This document shows positions 44,495 to 55,219 of a stretch of 64,000 nt of DNA, piece by piece. This DNA is from Agelaius tricolor (Eukaryota; Chordata; Aves; Passeriformes; Icteridae): contig JALJCS010000018.1 of assembly GCA_023055355.1 (NCBI GenBank), positions 2,418,001-2,482,000 of the forward strand, written 5' to 3'. The notes under the pieces were generated by a model, which was not told the origin of the DNA, searched no databases, and was given only the letters and a program-made list of their open reading frames with translations. The position numbers were made by a program, and so were the translations under genes. Each line of letters opens with the position of its first letter. The stretch's first letter is position 1.

Positions 44495-44645
44495 TCCCTG
44501 TCCCAAGGCTGCCAGAACTCCAGGAGTGTTTGGACAATGCTCTCAGCACAGGGTGGGGTTGCTGGGCTGTGCAGGGACAGGAGTTGGATCAATGATCCCC
44601 CTGGATTCCTCCCAGCCCAGGATATTCCCTGATTCTGTGATTCCA
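44495..44645 (+). mobile_element. CR1 LINE 3' end fragment, opposed to its neighbour
   Basis: Plus-strand CR1 3' end: AGGAGTGTTTGGACAATGCT, CACAGGGTGGGGTTGCTGGG, AGGAGTTGGATCAATGATCC, then CCTGATTCTGTGATTCC. Confidence 0.88.
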
Positions 44646-45498
44646 GGACCACACACCAGCAGTACTGGGCTTGTCTGTACATCCAGGAGGTGAATTCCTG
44701 AGCAGGGAGCCCTGAGGGGATTCCAGGGAGCCCTGAGGAGGTTTAGGGGCATGAGGAGCATCCCCTGTGCCTGCAGGACCCTGTGCCCAGGGGCTGGCAG
44801 TGCCCAGATGGTCTGTGGGTGGCAATCTCGGCAGCCTGGTGGCGGCACTTGATGAATGGGCTGTAGAATTTGGTGAGATAATTAAAGAACCTGACTCTCA
44901 CAATGCACCTGATAACAAATGAGGTGTCTCTTTTCCTTTTCTGTTTTGCACAGTGGATTGTATTCCCAAAGATTAATGGATTTACCATTTCTATGCCAAC
45001 AATGGGCCCACCCCCTGCTCCTCCCTGCCTCCTGGGAGCTCCATCCCCAGCGTGTCTGAGCCAGGCAGGGACATGGGGACACTTTGGTGTCTGGCAGCCC
45101 TTGGCCTCCGCTCTGACTCCCCCCAGCAGCAGAGAAAAAACACAGAAAAAGTGGAAATCCTGCTGTGCACCCCCAGGGAGTCTGTCTGTCCCTCTGGGAC
45201 CCAGGGCTGAGGAGGGCAAGGTGTCACTGAAATGTCACCAAGGTGTCACAGCCTGGTGGCATCAGGGGTGCCCAGGGGGCTGTTTGCAGACAGTGCCCAG
45301 GCCATGCCAGGCCATAGCACAGGGGTGGGAAGGGTGGGGGTGTGAGGGAGAGCAGGGTGCTCAGAGGGGAGCCCTGGGTGGCCCTGGGTGCTGACAGCCC
45401 CAGTCTGTGCCCAGTGAGGTGTGAGCCCTGCCCCGTGTCCTAGGGGCACAGTGGGACAGCAGCTCCAGCCTGCCTCTCCCTGGGCACTTTTCCCAGGG
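44646..45498. other. Unique sequence with a candidate conserved block
   Basis: The stretch 44825-45010 is unique and AT-rich (ACTTGATGAATGGGCTG, GAGATAATTAAAGAACC, ACCTGATAACAAATGAGG, GATTAATGGATTTACC). It is a candidate conserved element. A minus-strand frame through it lacks recognisable domains or clear splice sites. Confidence 0.4.
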
Positions 45499-45504
45499 GA
45501 CAGT

Positions 45505-45888
45505 TGTGACTGTGTTCACAGGGGTCTGAGGATGAGGGGAGAGACGAGGATCTGACTCCATGTTTCAGAAGGCTTGATTTGTTATTTTATGATATATATT
45601 ACATTAAAACTATACTAAAAGAACAGAAGAAAGGATTTCATCAGAAGGCTGGCTAAGAATAGAAAAAGAAAGAATGATTACAAAGGCTTGTGGCTCAGAC
45701 AGAGAGTCTGAGCCAGCTGACTGTGATTGGCCATTAATTAGAAACAACCACATGGGCCAATCCCAGATGCACCTGTTGCATTCCACAGCAGCAGATAACC
45801 ATTGGTTACACGTTGTTCCTGAGGCCTCTCAGCTTCTCAGGAGGAAAAATCCTAAGGAAAGGATTTTTCATAAAAGATGTCTGCGACA
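45505..45888 (-). mobile_element. Solo LTR, family 3, copy D
   Basis: Minus-strand copy. Its ends are TGTCGCAG and AGTCACA. It is flanked by GACAGT (45499-45504) and GACAGC (45889-45894), a 6-bp target duplication with one change. The same internal landmarks are present as in copies A-C. Confidence 0.92.
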
Positions 45889-45894
45889 GACAGC

Positions 45895-46444
45895 ATCCTC
45901 CTCTGTCCCATCAGCTCCTTCCCACCTGGGTCACATTTCCAAGTGGCAAAGGGGATGTGATGAGTGCAGCACTGGCCTGGCAGAAAGTCCAGTGGGATTT
46001 CTGGGATGAACAGCCTTCCTGTGCTCCTGGAGCTGCTGGGAAGCACGGAATGCTCCAGCACTGCTTCACCAAGGAGTGACCCTCCAAACCCAGCAGCCAG
46101 GCACTGACCCCAGCCCTCAAAGCATCTCCAAAATGTGCTTCTATGTTATATAGACATTGAAATTAGGTACCTGTGCAAATCAGCAGGTCATTAATCACCC
46201 ACTCGTTTAATTGCTTTTCCTGCCAAATTGGTTACAGATAAATAATTAAAGCTAAAAAGTGGCTTTGGATGCGTTCCTCTGGAAAGTCGGGCTGGCAGCT
46301 GGGAAGGGAATCTTGGAACTCCTCGGCTGGCACCATCCCTGTCCGGCCAGCAGGGCAGGGGCAGCACTGCCCGAGGGCAGGGAGGGGGTGCCGGGATCTG
46401 TGCAGGGAACGGAGCTGGGGTCATCCTCGCTGGGCCCCGGGGAG
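45895..46444. other. Unique sequence with a candidate conserved block
   Basis: The stretch 46120-46300 is AT-rich and unique (TTATATAGACATTGAAATTA, GGTCATTAATCACCC, GATAAATAATTAAAGC). It is a candidate conserved element next to a GC-rich minisatellite. Confidence 0.4.
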
Positions 46445-46908
46445 AGGCGTTTGTGGGGAGCGGGAGCCCCCCGGGGCCTTGTGGGGAGCAGGAGTTCCCT
46501 GAGGCCTTTGTGGGGAGCAGGAGCCCCCTGGGGTTTTGTGGGGTGCAGGAGCTCCTCGAGGTTTTGTGGGGAGCAGGAGCCCCCTGAGGCCTTTGTGGGG
46601 TGCAGGAGCTTCCTGAGACCTTTGTGGGGAGCAGGAGCCCCCTGAGGCCTTTGTGGGGAGCAGGAGCTCCCTGAGGCCTTTGTGGGGAGCAGGAGCCCCC
46701 TGAGGCCTTTGTGGGGTGCAGGAGCTCCCTGAGACCTTTGTGGGGAGCAGGAGTTCCCTGAGGCCTTTGTGGGGAGCAGGAGCCCCCCGGGGCTGTTGTG
46801 GGGAGCAGGAGCTCCCTGGGGCCTTTGTGGGGAGCAGGAGCTCCCTGGGGCCTTTGTGGGGAGCAGGAGCCCCCCGGGGCTGTTGTGGGGAGCAGGAGGC
46901 CCCGGGCC
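46445..46908. repeat. 29-bp minisatellite (GTGGGGAGCAGGAGCC)
   Basis: About 16 units of 28-29 bp. GTGGGG starts at 46453, 46481, 46510, 46538, 46566, 46595, 46624 and 46653. The second half of each unit is CCCTGAGGCCTTT, CCCGGGGCTGTT or a variant. The unit length is not a multiple of 3, yet the minus strand is open throughout. Confidence 0.96.
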
Positions 46909-47299
46909 AGAGCTGCCCCTCCCCGTCGGCAGTGTGGGTTTTGCAGTGCACTTGGCTGCTAATCATGCATAATAATCGCATTTGCAGAACACAAATGTCA
47001 CTTGGCTGAGTGCTTTCATTTACTGCCCCGTAAACACACCCTGGGGAGCCCCGGGCCCATAAAACATTGACAAGGGCCCTCGTTTCCCGGACATTGTCCC
47101 CCACAGAGCCCTTTGTCAGATGGCACAGCCACGGGACAGCTCCCGGCTGGGCAAAGGGAAGGATCATCCCTCACCCTGTGAGCCCCGGGGCTCCTGCACC
47201 TCCTCCAGGCAGGGCAGAAGGGGCTGGGTAGAATGTCCCAAGCCCCAGGGTCTCAGGAGAGGTGCCACATTTCTGTCCAGCCCCACTGGGGATGTGCAC
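46909..47299. other. Unique sequence with a candidate conserved block
   Basis: The stretch 46935-47060 holds GCTAATCATGCATAATAATC, CGCATTTGCAGAACAC and AATGTCACTTGGCTG. It includes octamer-like and TAAT-type motifs and is a candidate conserved element. Confidence 0.4.
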
Positions 47300-47348
47300 C
47301 CATCCCATCCCATCCCATCCCATCCCATCCCATCCCATCCCATCCCAC
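47300..47348. repeat. CCCAT pentanucleotide run
   Basis: About nine copies of CATCC. It is shorter but of the same type as the 11.6-kb array. Confidence 0.95.
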
Positions 47349-47949
47349 CCCACAGGACCCAGCCAAGGACACCCACGAGGGCACCAAGCACCTTTCCCAG
47401 GGTCTGGGACACCCCCACACAGAAAGGGACACATGCCACGTGTGGGACAGTCCAAGCTGTCCCTCAGGCTGCCCCTGGCACAGCCCAGGGGCTTGACCCA
47501 CAGTGCCCAGGGCATGCACGAGCAGGGATCAATCCTGCCCAGAACTGATCCCAAGGGTCCAAACAGCCCTTTCCAGCCAACAGCAGCTGAGGGGGTTCGG
47601 GGATTTCTCTATTTCTGGGACAGAAATTCTCCTTCCCAGAGCTTTTCCTGTGGGCCCAGGAGCAGCCCCTGGCTGAGGCAGCGCAAACAAAAGGGAGGAT
47701 TAACAGAGTCAGTGCAGCTTGGAGGGTCTGGTTTTCCAGGGACAGACCCAAATGAACCAGCAGCTCTGCCCCCCCTCCCTGAACCTTTCCCTCTCCCCAT
47801 TTCAGTGCAGGAGCTGTCCCTGGAGTTCCCAAGGCTGGATCCAGCAGGGCTGTGCCTGGCACTCTCCCTTGCACCTCTGTGGTCCCATCCTGCTCCAAGG
47901 AGGAGCCAGGGTCCCCCCAGACCCCTTATTCACCCTGGGCCTCCTGCCA
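47349..47949. other. Unassigned GC-rich sequence
   Basis: No gene or recognised repeat. Confidence 0.4.
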
Positions 47950-48345
47950 AGCATCAGCTGCTCCAGACACTCCTTCCCTGTGCTCCTGCCAGGGAGGAGA
48001 TGGATGGGATGCTCAGCTCTGGCATTTGTACCCGGGGCTGGGAACCCAGCTGTCCCCTGCCCTTGCTCCATGTGGGACAATTCCAGCACCCTTGGCTGCT
48101 TTCTGATTGTCTCAGCCACTTTGCCTTGTTGTTCTTGTTAAAGGCAGCTCTCAATAAGTAGTTCACTAACTCAGCCATTTGAGAATCATCATTAATTTAA
48201 TATCCTTCCTCATTTATTAATGGGCCTACTTTGTCTTGACTCTCCAGTATTTCCTTTTCCCCTTGATATATTTGTAAAAGCCCTTCCTATTCCCCTCAGC
48301 TGCATGGCTACCACTAATGTTTGCTTTTCCTGCTGTCTTTAACAT
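47950..48345 (-). mobile_element. Decayed LINE (CR1-like) coding remnant
   Basis: On the minus strand, with frameshifts, the translation reads through NRKGFYKYIKGKRKYW, then VGPLINEEGY-like and MAELVNYLLRAAFN segments. In CR1 ORF2 the linker between endonuclease and reverse transcriptase has this order (KGFYKYI...KRK, VGPLLNE.G, KAE.LN..F.SVF). Stops and frameshifts show it is dead. It is more decayed than the CR1 3' ends elsewhere. Confidence 0.55.
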
Positions 48346-48787
48346 TTCTCTTCAACCTTAAATGACTTGGGCTCCTCTGGCTTCTATCAGCCCCCATGCA
48401 GGGCTTTCCCATTCCGTGCCAGAGCTGTCCTGCTGGGGGGCAGCCCAGGAGGCAGCAGGGCCCTGCTGCTCTGGCAGCTCCTGCTGGATCCTCAGAGAGC
48501 TCAGGGACTGGCTTTTGTCCTGAGAGAGGACAAAATACCCACTGTGAGGACTTCCAGAGAGACCCTGGGGACAGGGATAAGCAGGGAGAGGCAGTGGAGG
48601 CTGGGGAGAGTTCAGGGATGCACCCCAAGGTCACTGCCCCCCAGCCTGTGAGCCCAGCTGTGCCTTTGGGGCACTGCCACATTCCTGTGCCCAGCACCAG
48701 CCCTGTGGGAGGAGCTCACCAGGTCCTTGCTGTGCCCATGGTGGCAGTCAGGATGCTGCCCCCTGCTCCAGTGGCTGGAGATGGGGA
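48346..48787. other. Unassigned GC-rich sequence
   Basis: No gene or recognised repeat. Confidence 0.4.
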
Positions 48788-49330
48788 GGGCCAGGATCCA
48801 CTGCTGGAGAGGACCAGGATTGAGGGATCCAGGATCCACTGCTGAAGAGGACCTTGATCCCATGATTGGGGGATCCAGGATCCACTGCTGGAGAGATCCA
48901 TGATCCCATGATTGAGGGATCCAGGATGCACTGCTGGAGAGGACCATGATCCCATGACTGAGGGATCCAGGATCCACTGCTGGAGAGATCCATGATCCCA
49001 TGATTGGGGGATCCAGGATGCAGTGCTGGAGAGAACCATGATCCTATGACTGAGGGATCCAGGATCCACTGCTGGAGAGAACCATGATCCCATGACTGAG
49101 GGATCCAGGATCCGCTGCTGGAGAGGACCATGATCCCATGACTGAGGGATCCAGGATCCACTGCTGGAGAGATCCATGATCCCATGATTGGGGGATCCAG
49201 GATGCAGTGCTGGAGAGAACCATGATCCCATGATTGAGGGATCAGGATCCACTGCTGGAGAGGACCATGATCCCATGACTGAGGGATCCAGGATCCACTG
49301 CTGGAGAGGACCTCGATCCCATGGCTGGGA
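48788..49330. repeat. 46-bp minisatellite with two GGATCC per unit
   Basis: About 11 units of 46 bp (TGATCCCATG at 48855, 48901, 48947 and onward). Units read GGATCCAGGATCCACTGCTG then GAGAGGACCATGATCCCATG with ACTGAG, ATTGAG or ATTGGG. Each full unit contains GGATCC twice. Diverged units trail to about 49450. Confidence 0.96.
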
Positions 49331-50394
49331 CAGCCAGGATCCAGCAATGGAGAGGTCCAGAATCAAATTTTGTGGAAGCCCAGGATTTAATGATGGGGAG
49401 ATCCAGGATCCAACAATCCAAAGGTCCAGGACACACTGATGAGGAGGTCAATGAATCCCCAATAGGAAGCTCTGGGATTCAGGGGTGGGGAGGCCCAGGA
49501 TCCAAGCTGAGAAGATCCAGGTGCCTGAAGACTCCTTGTGGGAGGAAAAGGGAGCAGGCAGAAAGTTGCAGGCGGGGCTGTGCCCAGGTGGGAGCCCGGA
49601 GCACATCCCGAGCCAGGGTCGGCTCTGTGCTGTTGCCAAGGTGACGGGAAGCAGAGCTCGGGATGTGTCTGTTTACATAAGAATTGTTGATTAATGAACA
49701 TCGCGGCGAGATAATTTACCGAGGCCGGAGGCGCCGCTATCTCTCCATCTCCGAGCCGTGGCTGCAGAGCCCCCGCGGTGTCCCCAGCCCGCTGTCCCCA
49801 GCCACCGGCGGTGTCCCCAGCCCGGTGTGCTGCCCCCGGATCCGCGGGACAAGGGAGCCCCCAGGTGATGGCCCCGGCCCCTCTGAGCAGCCCCCGGTGC
49901 CCACAGGATGGGATGCATCCCAAAATCCCCGCACAGGCACCAGCGCTGGTGTTGCCACCCAGGTTTTGAGTGGCTAAAGGAGCCCAGGCACCTCTCAGAG
50001 AAGCCAGGAGGGGACCCCCAGCAAGCACTGCCACCCCCCAGGGTGTCACCAGCCCTGGCTGTGCCATCAGCTGTGTCCCACCCAGCACCACCCCAGGCCT
50101 CTCTCCCTCTGGGTGTGGCATGAGCCAGCTGTGTCACCCTGCTGTCCCCCAGGTGACACCACCAGAGACAGCCCGTGGCACCAGGCTACCCAAGGGGCTC
50201 TGAGTCTGGTGGCACCTCCCAGGTGATCCTCACACTCCCACCTTGATGGCTACATGAGGGGCTGCAGGTGACAAGGAAGGCCCCAGGTCCCCTCCCCAGG
50301 CTGGGTGAGCTGCCTACAAAAGTGACCTCTCCCAAAGGTGCCAGATTTCCTGTGGGGAAGATTATGGATCCAGCAACTTCCAAGGCCTTGGAGA
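49331..50394. other. Unique sequence with a candidate conserved block
   Basis: The stretch 49655-49770 holds GTCTGTTTACATAAG, TTGTTGATTAATGAAC, GCGGCGAGATAATTTACCG and GGCGCCGC. It combines a forkhead consensus, TAAT motifs and CpGs in a unique block. The rest is GC-rich and unassigned. Confidence 0.4.
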
Positions 50395-50475
50395 AGCTGA
50401 GAAATGTCCCTGAAGCTGAGCAATGTCCCTGAAGCTGAGAAATGTCCCTAAAACTGAGAAATGTCCCTAAAAGCA
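50395..50475. repeat. 18-bp tandem, about 4.5 copies
   Basis: The unit AATGTCCCTGAAGCTGAG repeats with one to three changes per copy. Confidence 0.93.
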
Positions 50476-51354
50476 CATCCTGGTTTGCTGCAGAATCTCT
50501 TCCCTGGCCAAAGGCAGGCAGTGGGGAGGGACAAGGTGACAATCCCTGGGATCCTCTGTCCTCCCTGCAGCTCCAGGCAGGCACCTGAGCCCCATTTCCA
50601 GCGCTTCCTCCCTGTGGGATGGATGAGAATTGGGGTACCCTCTCCCGGGTGCAGCCTGTCCCCAGCACAGAGGTGATACTGCAGGGGTCACCCAGCAGCC
50701 AGGCTGGCACCACAGGGCCTGAGGCACCTCAATCCCTCCTGCTCTGAACGTGCCAGCACAGAGCTCATGGCCAGGGGCAGCTGCCAACATCTGGGTGGAG
50801 GATTTGGGAGGATTTGGGACAAGTTTGGGACACGTGCAGGTGACACAGGAGAGCAGCACATCAGGACAGCAGGGGTGGCATCCCCAGTCCCCAGATTTCT
50901 ACACCAGGTCTCATCCCCTGCTGCTGCACCAAAGCCTCAGTGTCTGGGATTTCAGCCCTTTCAGAGCTGAAATACCTGATCAAACAACCTGAAAAGTTCC
51001 TGTGTGTTCCCAAGCAGGAGGCAGAGGGTGGGCAGGGGGAGGGAGGGAAGGCTGGAGAGGGGCTGGGAGCAGGGATGGTGTGGGGAGGGAAGGGTGCAGA
51101 AGCAGCTGCTGGGTCCCAGAGCCCCCTGCCCAGCCTGGGCACAGCTTTGGGGTGGTTTCCATGGCACTTCCCAGCTGCTGCCTGCTCCCAAGGCTGTCAT
51201 TAAGTGCAGGCAGACCCACAATTAGCAGGGGGCCGCTGCTGGGGGGCTCTGCTGGGCCCCTGCCCCTGCACCTGCCTGGTGCAGCTGCCAAGGGAGCTGT
51301 GCTGCACTGCCTGGGCTGTCCCTGGAGCAGGGAAAGGACTGGCACCTTCTCATG
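50476..51354. other. Unassigned sequence
   Basis: No gene or recognised transposon. Confidence 0.4.
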
Positions 51355-51910
51355 GCCCCAGGCAGGGCAGGGATCCATGTCCTTGTGTCCCCAGACAGGC
51401 CAGGGATCTGTGTCCTTGTGTCCCCTTGTGGGGACAGGATCAATGTCCCCAGACAGGGACAGGATCCATGTCCCTGTGTCTCCAGCCAGGGACAAGACCC
51501 ATGTCCCCAGGCAGAGCAGGGATCCATGTCCCTGTGTCCCCATGTGGGGACAGGATCCATGTCCCTGTGTCCCCATGTGGGGACAGGATCCATGTTCCTG
51601 TGTCCCCTGGCAGGACAGGATCCATGTTCCTGTGTCCCCAAGCAGGAACAGGATCCATGGCCCCAGGCAGGACAGGATCCATGTCCCTGTGTCCCCAGGA
51701 AGGGCAGAGATCCATGTCCCTGTGTCCCCTGGCAGGACAGGATCCATGTCCCTGTGTCCCCATGTGGGGACAGGATCCATGTCCCTGTGTCCCCAGGAAG
51801 GCCTGGGATCAATATTCCCACTGCCATGAGGGATCCATGTCCTCATGGCCCCAGGCAGGGACAGGATCCATGTCCACACCCCAAGGCAGGGCAGGGTCAG
51901 TGCTCCCCTG
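51355..51910. repeat. Minisatellite with GACAGGATCCATGTCC
   Basis: Units of about 27-35 bp: GGACAGGATCCATGTCCCTG then TGTCCCCAGGCAG or TGTCCCCATGTGG. GGATCCATG or GGGATCC occurs in nearly every unit. Open frames span it on both strands. Confidence 0.95.
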
Positions 51911-51954
51911 ACCTTTAAAAGGACAGGGATCAATGTCCCCTCCCCACTGCTGTG

Positions 51955-52835
51955 AGGCACAGCAGGGATCGGTGTCCCTGTCCCAAAGGAGGGCAGGATC
52001 AGTGTCCCTGTCCCAAAGCAAGGCAGGATCAGTGCTCCTGTCTCAAAGCAGGGCAGGGATCAGTGTCCCTGTCCCAAAGGAGGGCAGGATCAGTGTCCCT
52101 GTCCCAAAGCAAGGCAGGATCAGTGCTCCTGTCTCAAAGCAGGGCAGGGATCAGTGTCCCTGTCCCAAAGGAGGGCAGGGATCAGTGTCCCTGTCCCAAA
52201 GGAGGGCATGATCAGTGTCCCATGGCCCCAGGAAGCACAGGGATCCATATTCCCATTTCCACTAGGACAGGACCAGTGTCTGGCTGGCCCCAAGCAGGGA
52301 AGGAATCAATGCTCCCATATCCCACAGCAGGGAAAGGATCAGTCTCACCATGTCCCAGAGCAGGGCAGGGATCCCTGTCCCTGTGGCCCCATGAAGGACA
52401 GGGATGGAAATCCCAATTTTCACCAGGTGGGGCAGGGATCAGTGTCCCTGAGAGCCAGGATGGACAGAGATCATCATTCCCATGCCCTCAGGCAAGGCAG
52501 GATCGATATCCCCACTGCCCCCACGGTCCCAGGCAGGGCAGGGATCACTGCCCCCATGCTCCCAGGAAGGACAGGGATCAATATTCCCACTGTCATGAGG
52601 CAGGATCAGTGTCCCTGTGTCCCCAGGCAGGGCAGGGATCCGTGTCCCTGTCCCAAAGGAGGGCAGGGATCAGCGTCCCTGTGTCCCCAGGCAGGGCAGA
52701 GATCCGTGTCCCTGTCCCAAAGGAGGGCAGGGATCACTGTCCCCATGCCCCCAGGAAGGACAGGGATCACTGTCCCCATGCCCCCAGGAAGGACAGGGAT
52801 CAATATTTCCCCTGTCATGAGGCAGGGCAGGGATC
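51955..52835. repeat. Related minisatellite with GGGATCAGTGTCCCTG
   Basis: Units of about 27-30 bp: GGCAGGGATCAGTGTCCCTG then TCCCAAAGGAG. A block starting GGAGGGCAGGATC is repeated at a 91-bp step (51988 and 52079). It shares GGGATC and TGTCCCTGT with the array to its left and is probably a diverged part of one larger array. Confidence 0.95.
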
Positions 52836-53440
52836 TGTGTCCCCAGGCACCCCCAGCCCATGCAGAGTCCTGCAGCAGCACAGGGAGGAAATGGGTTGGG
52901 GGTGCCTGGGGTCCCCTCCGTGCTCCACCCCACAGCCCTGTGCCCCTCCCCAGGTGCCCCATTGCTGTGGGGTGCCCCCCTTGTTAGAGTCTGTCCCCAT
53001 CCCCGTGGGTGCCCCCCCGTTGGGGGTCTGTCCCCAGGGGGGGCACAGTGGGGCAGCCGCCGGAGCAACTGGAGCAGAGGAAATGCCGGGACTTTGAACA
53101 GGGCCGGAAATAATGACTTTAAAAATGTATCATTCTGCAAACTCATTAAGGCGCATCCCCGGCAGCAGGGGAAGGGAACTGCCGGGCCTGGGAGCCGCTT
53201 GATCTTTACAAAATGCGCACAGCGAGTGCTCCTGAATATTTAACCCCAGCGGCTCCCCGGGGCTGCCGAGGCTGTGGGGGCACGGGAGGGGTGCTGGAAA
53301 GGGGAACGTGAGGAGCTTGGCTCCTTCTCCGTGCCCTCCTGTCCAGCTGGGCACTGAAACACTGCAGCTTGTGCTGGCTGGCAGGATTGGTGCTGAGCTC
53401 CCAGAGCCAGCACAGCTCCCAAAACTCGGTGACACCTCAG
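52836..53440. other. Unique sequence with a candidate conserved block
   Basis: The stretch 53085-53245 is unique with GGAAATAATGACTTTAAAAA, CTGCAAACTCATTAAGGCGC, GATCTTTACAAAATGCGC and GAATATTTAACCCC. It is a candidate conserved element left of a CpG-rich block. Confidence 0.4.
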
Positions 53441-53500
53441 TTTGGGGTGGGGTATCCCTGCCAAGCCTGGGATGGGGTATCCCTGCCAAGCCTGGGATAG
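53441..53500. repeat. 27-bp direct repeat, two copies
   Basis: GGGGTATCCCTGCCAAGCCT followed by GGGATG repeats twice. Confidence 0.9.
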
Positions 53501-53850
53501 GAGCGGGCACAGGAATGCTGGTTGTGCTGGCAGCCAGGAGTGGGAGGGAGTCACCCTGGGGACACAGGGGCACCGGTGGCACTGCCACCCATCCGGACAG
53601 TGCTGCTGTGGGTCACCTTCAGTTCCCAGCAAAGCAGGAGCCGGGACTGGGGCTGCTGCCCTCGGTACCCCGCGGTCCCACAGGCTGCCCCACAGCCCGG
53701 TGTGCCCCCAGAGCCCTGTCCCACCTCCATGCCCAGTTCCCAATGTCCCTACAGCAGCTCAGCCACCCTCAGGCACCCGGCGGGCCCATCCCCTGGTGGG
53801 GGCTGTGCTTCCCTCCCTGTCCCCCTCGCATTCCCGGAGGATGTGGAGCC
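53501..53850. other. Unassigned GC-rich sequence
   Basis: No gene is recognised. It leads into the CpG-rich block. Confidence 0.4.
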
Positions 53851-54180
53851 CCCCGCCCCTCGGGGTGACCTTTCGGAACAATCTGCGAGGCTGCGAGGCT
53901 GCGGCGCGCCGGGCTGGCGTTGCCATGGAAAGCGGCAGCGCGGAGAACGCTCCGCAATTACCGGGGAGGGAGCGGCTCCCCGGCAGCCCCGGCACGGCCC
54001 CGCCGCCGTCCGCACGGCCCTCGGGGCAGTGCCAGGGCCAGCGGCGGCTCACACGGCCGGTGCCACCCTGCGGAGCGCCACACGCGGAGGGGACGGGGCT
54101 CAGCGGGGCGGTGGCGCGGGGAGAGGGATGGCAGCGTCCGGCGGGGTCACCTGCATCCCTGCCCTGCGCCGCTCAGCCCC
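53851..54180. promoter_or_regulatory. CpG-island-like block
   Basis: Dense in CpG compared with the rest of the window (GCGGCGCGCCGGGC, CGCGGAGAACGCTCCGC, CCGCCGCCGTCCGCACGG, GGTGGCGCGGGG). It could be a promoter island or an intragenic island. No transcribed exon was recognised on either side. An X-box-like site lies inside. Confidence 0.55.
53919..53932 (+). promoter_or_regulatory. RFX X-box-like site
   Basis: GTTGCCATGGAAAG matches the palindromic RFX X-box GTTGCCATGGCAAC at 12 of 14 positions. X-boxes in CpG-island promoters are typical of ciliary genes. Function is inferred. Confidence 0.4.
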
Positions 54181-54475
54181 ATCCCCATCCTGCCCAGCCA
54201 GAGGCTCCAGAGGCGGCAGAGCTGATCCCAGCGCCGGCTCGGGGCTGCTGGTGCTCCTGTCCTTTCTGTGCTGGGGACATTGGGGAGACATCCACCCCCC
54301 ATTCCCACCCAGTGCTCCTTCCCACCCTTGTCTCCCCTATCCTCTACCCGTCCTTCTTCACCAGCACGTTCAGGTGGCAGCCCAGCCCCTGTCCCTTGTC
54401 TGCCACCTCCCTGAGTGCCACGGGGTGCTCCAGGCTGGTGTTGGGTGGGGGGTCCCTGCTCAGGCAGCACAAACA
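54181..54475. other. Unassigned sequence
   Basis: GC-rich. Nothing is recognised. Confidence 0.4.
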
Positions 54476-54574
54476 GGTGCTGCCAGCACAGCACAGCATA
54501 GCACAAAACAGCACAGAACAGCTCAGCACAGCACAGCATAGCACAAAACAGCACAAAATAGCTCAGCACAGCAC
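54476..54574. repeat. 40-bp tandem of CAGCA/TAGCACAAAA
   Basis: CAGCATAGCACAAAACAGCA occurs at 54494 and 54534, a 40-bp period, about 2.3 copies. It grades into the CA array. Confidence 0.92.
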
Positions 54575-55180
54575 ACACACACACACAGCACACACACAGC
54601 ACACACACACACACACAGAGCACAGCACACACACACACACCACACACACACACACACACACAGCACACACACACACACATACACAGCACACACACACACA
54701 GCACACACACAGCACACACACACACACATACACAGCACACACACAGCACAGCACACACACACACAGCACACACAGCACAGCACACACAGTACACACACAC
54801 ACACACAGCACAGCACACACAGTACACACACACACACACAGCACACAGCACACACACACACAGCACACACACACAGCACACACAGCACACACACACACAC
54901 ACACAGCACAGCACAGCACACACACAGCACACACACACACACAGCACACACACAGCACACACACACACACACACACAGCACACACACACACACACAGCAC
55001 ACACACACACAGCACACACACAGCACACACACACACACAGCACACACACAGCACACACACACAGCACACACACACAGCACACACACACACACACAGCACA
55101 CACACACACAGCACACACACAGCACACACACACACACACACACACACAGCACACACACACAGCACACACAGCACACACAC

Positions 55181-55219
<39 letters not shown>

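Noticed and set aside
44743..45219. Minus-strand frame through an AT-rich unique block as a possible exon
   Set aside because: No convincing splice pair, no recognised domain; the block is better explained as non-coding.
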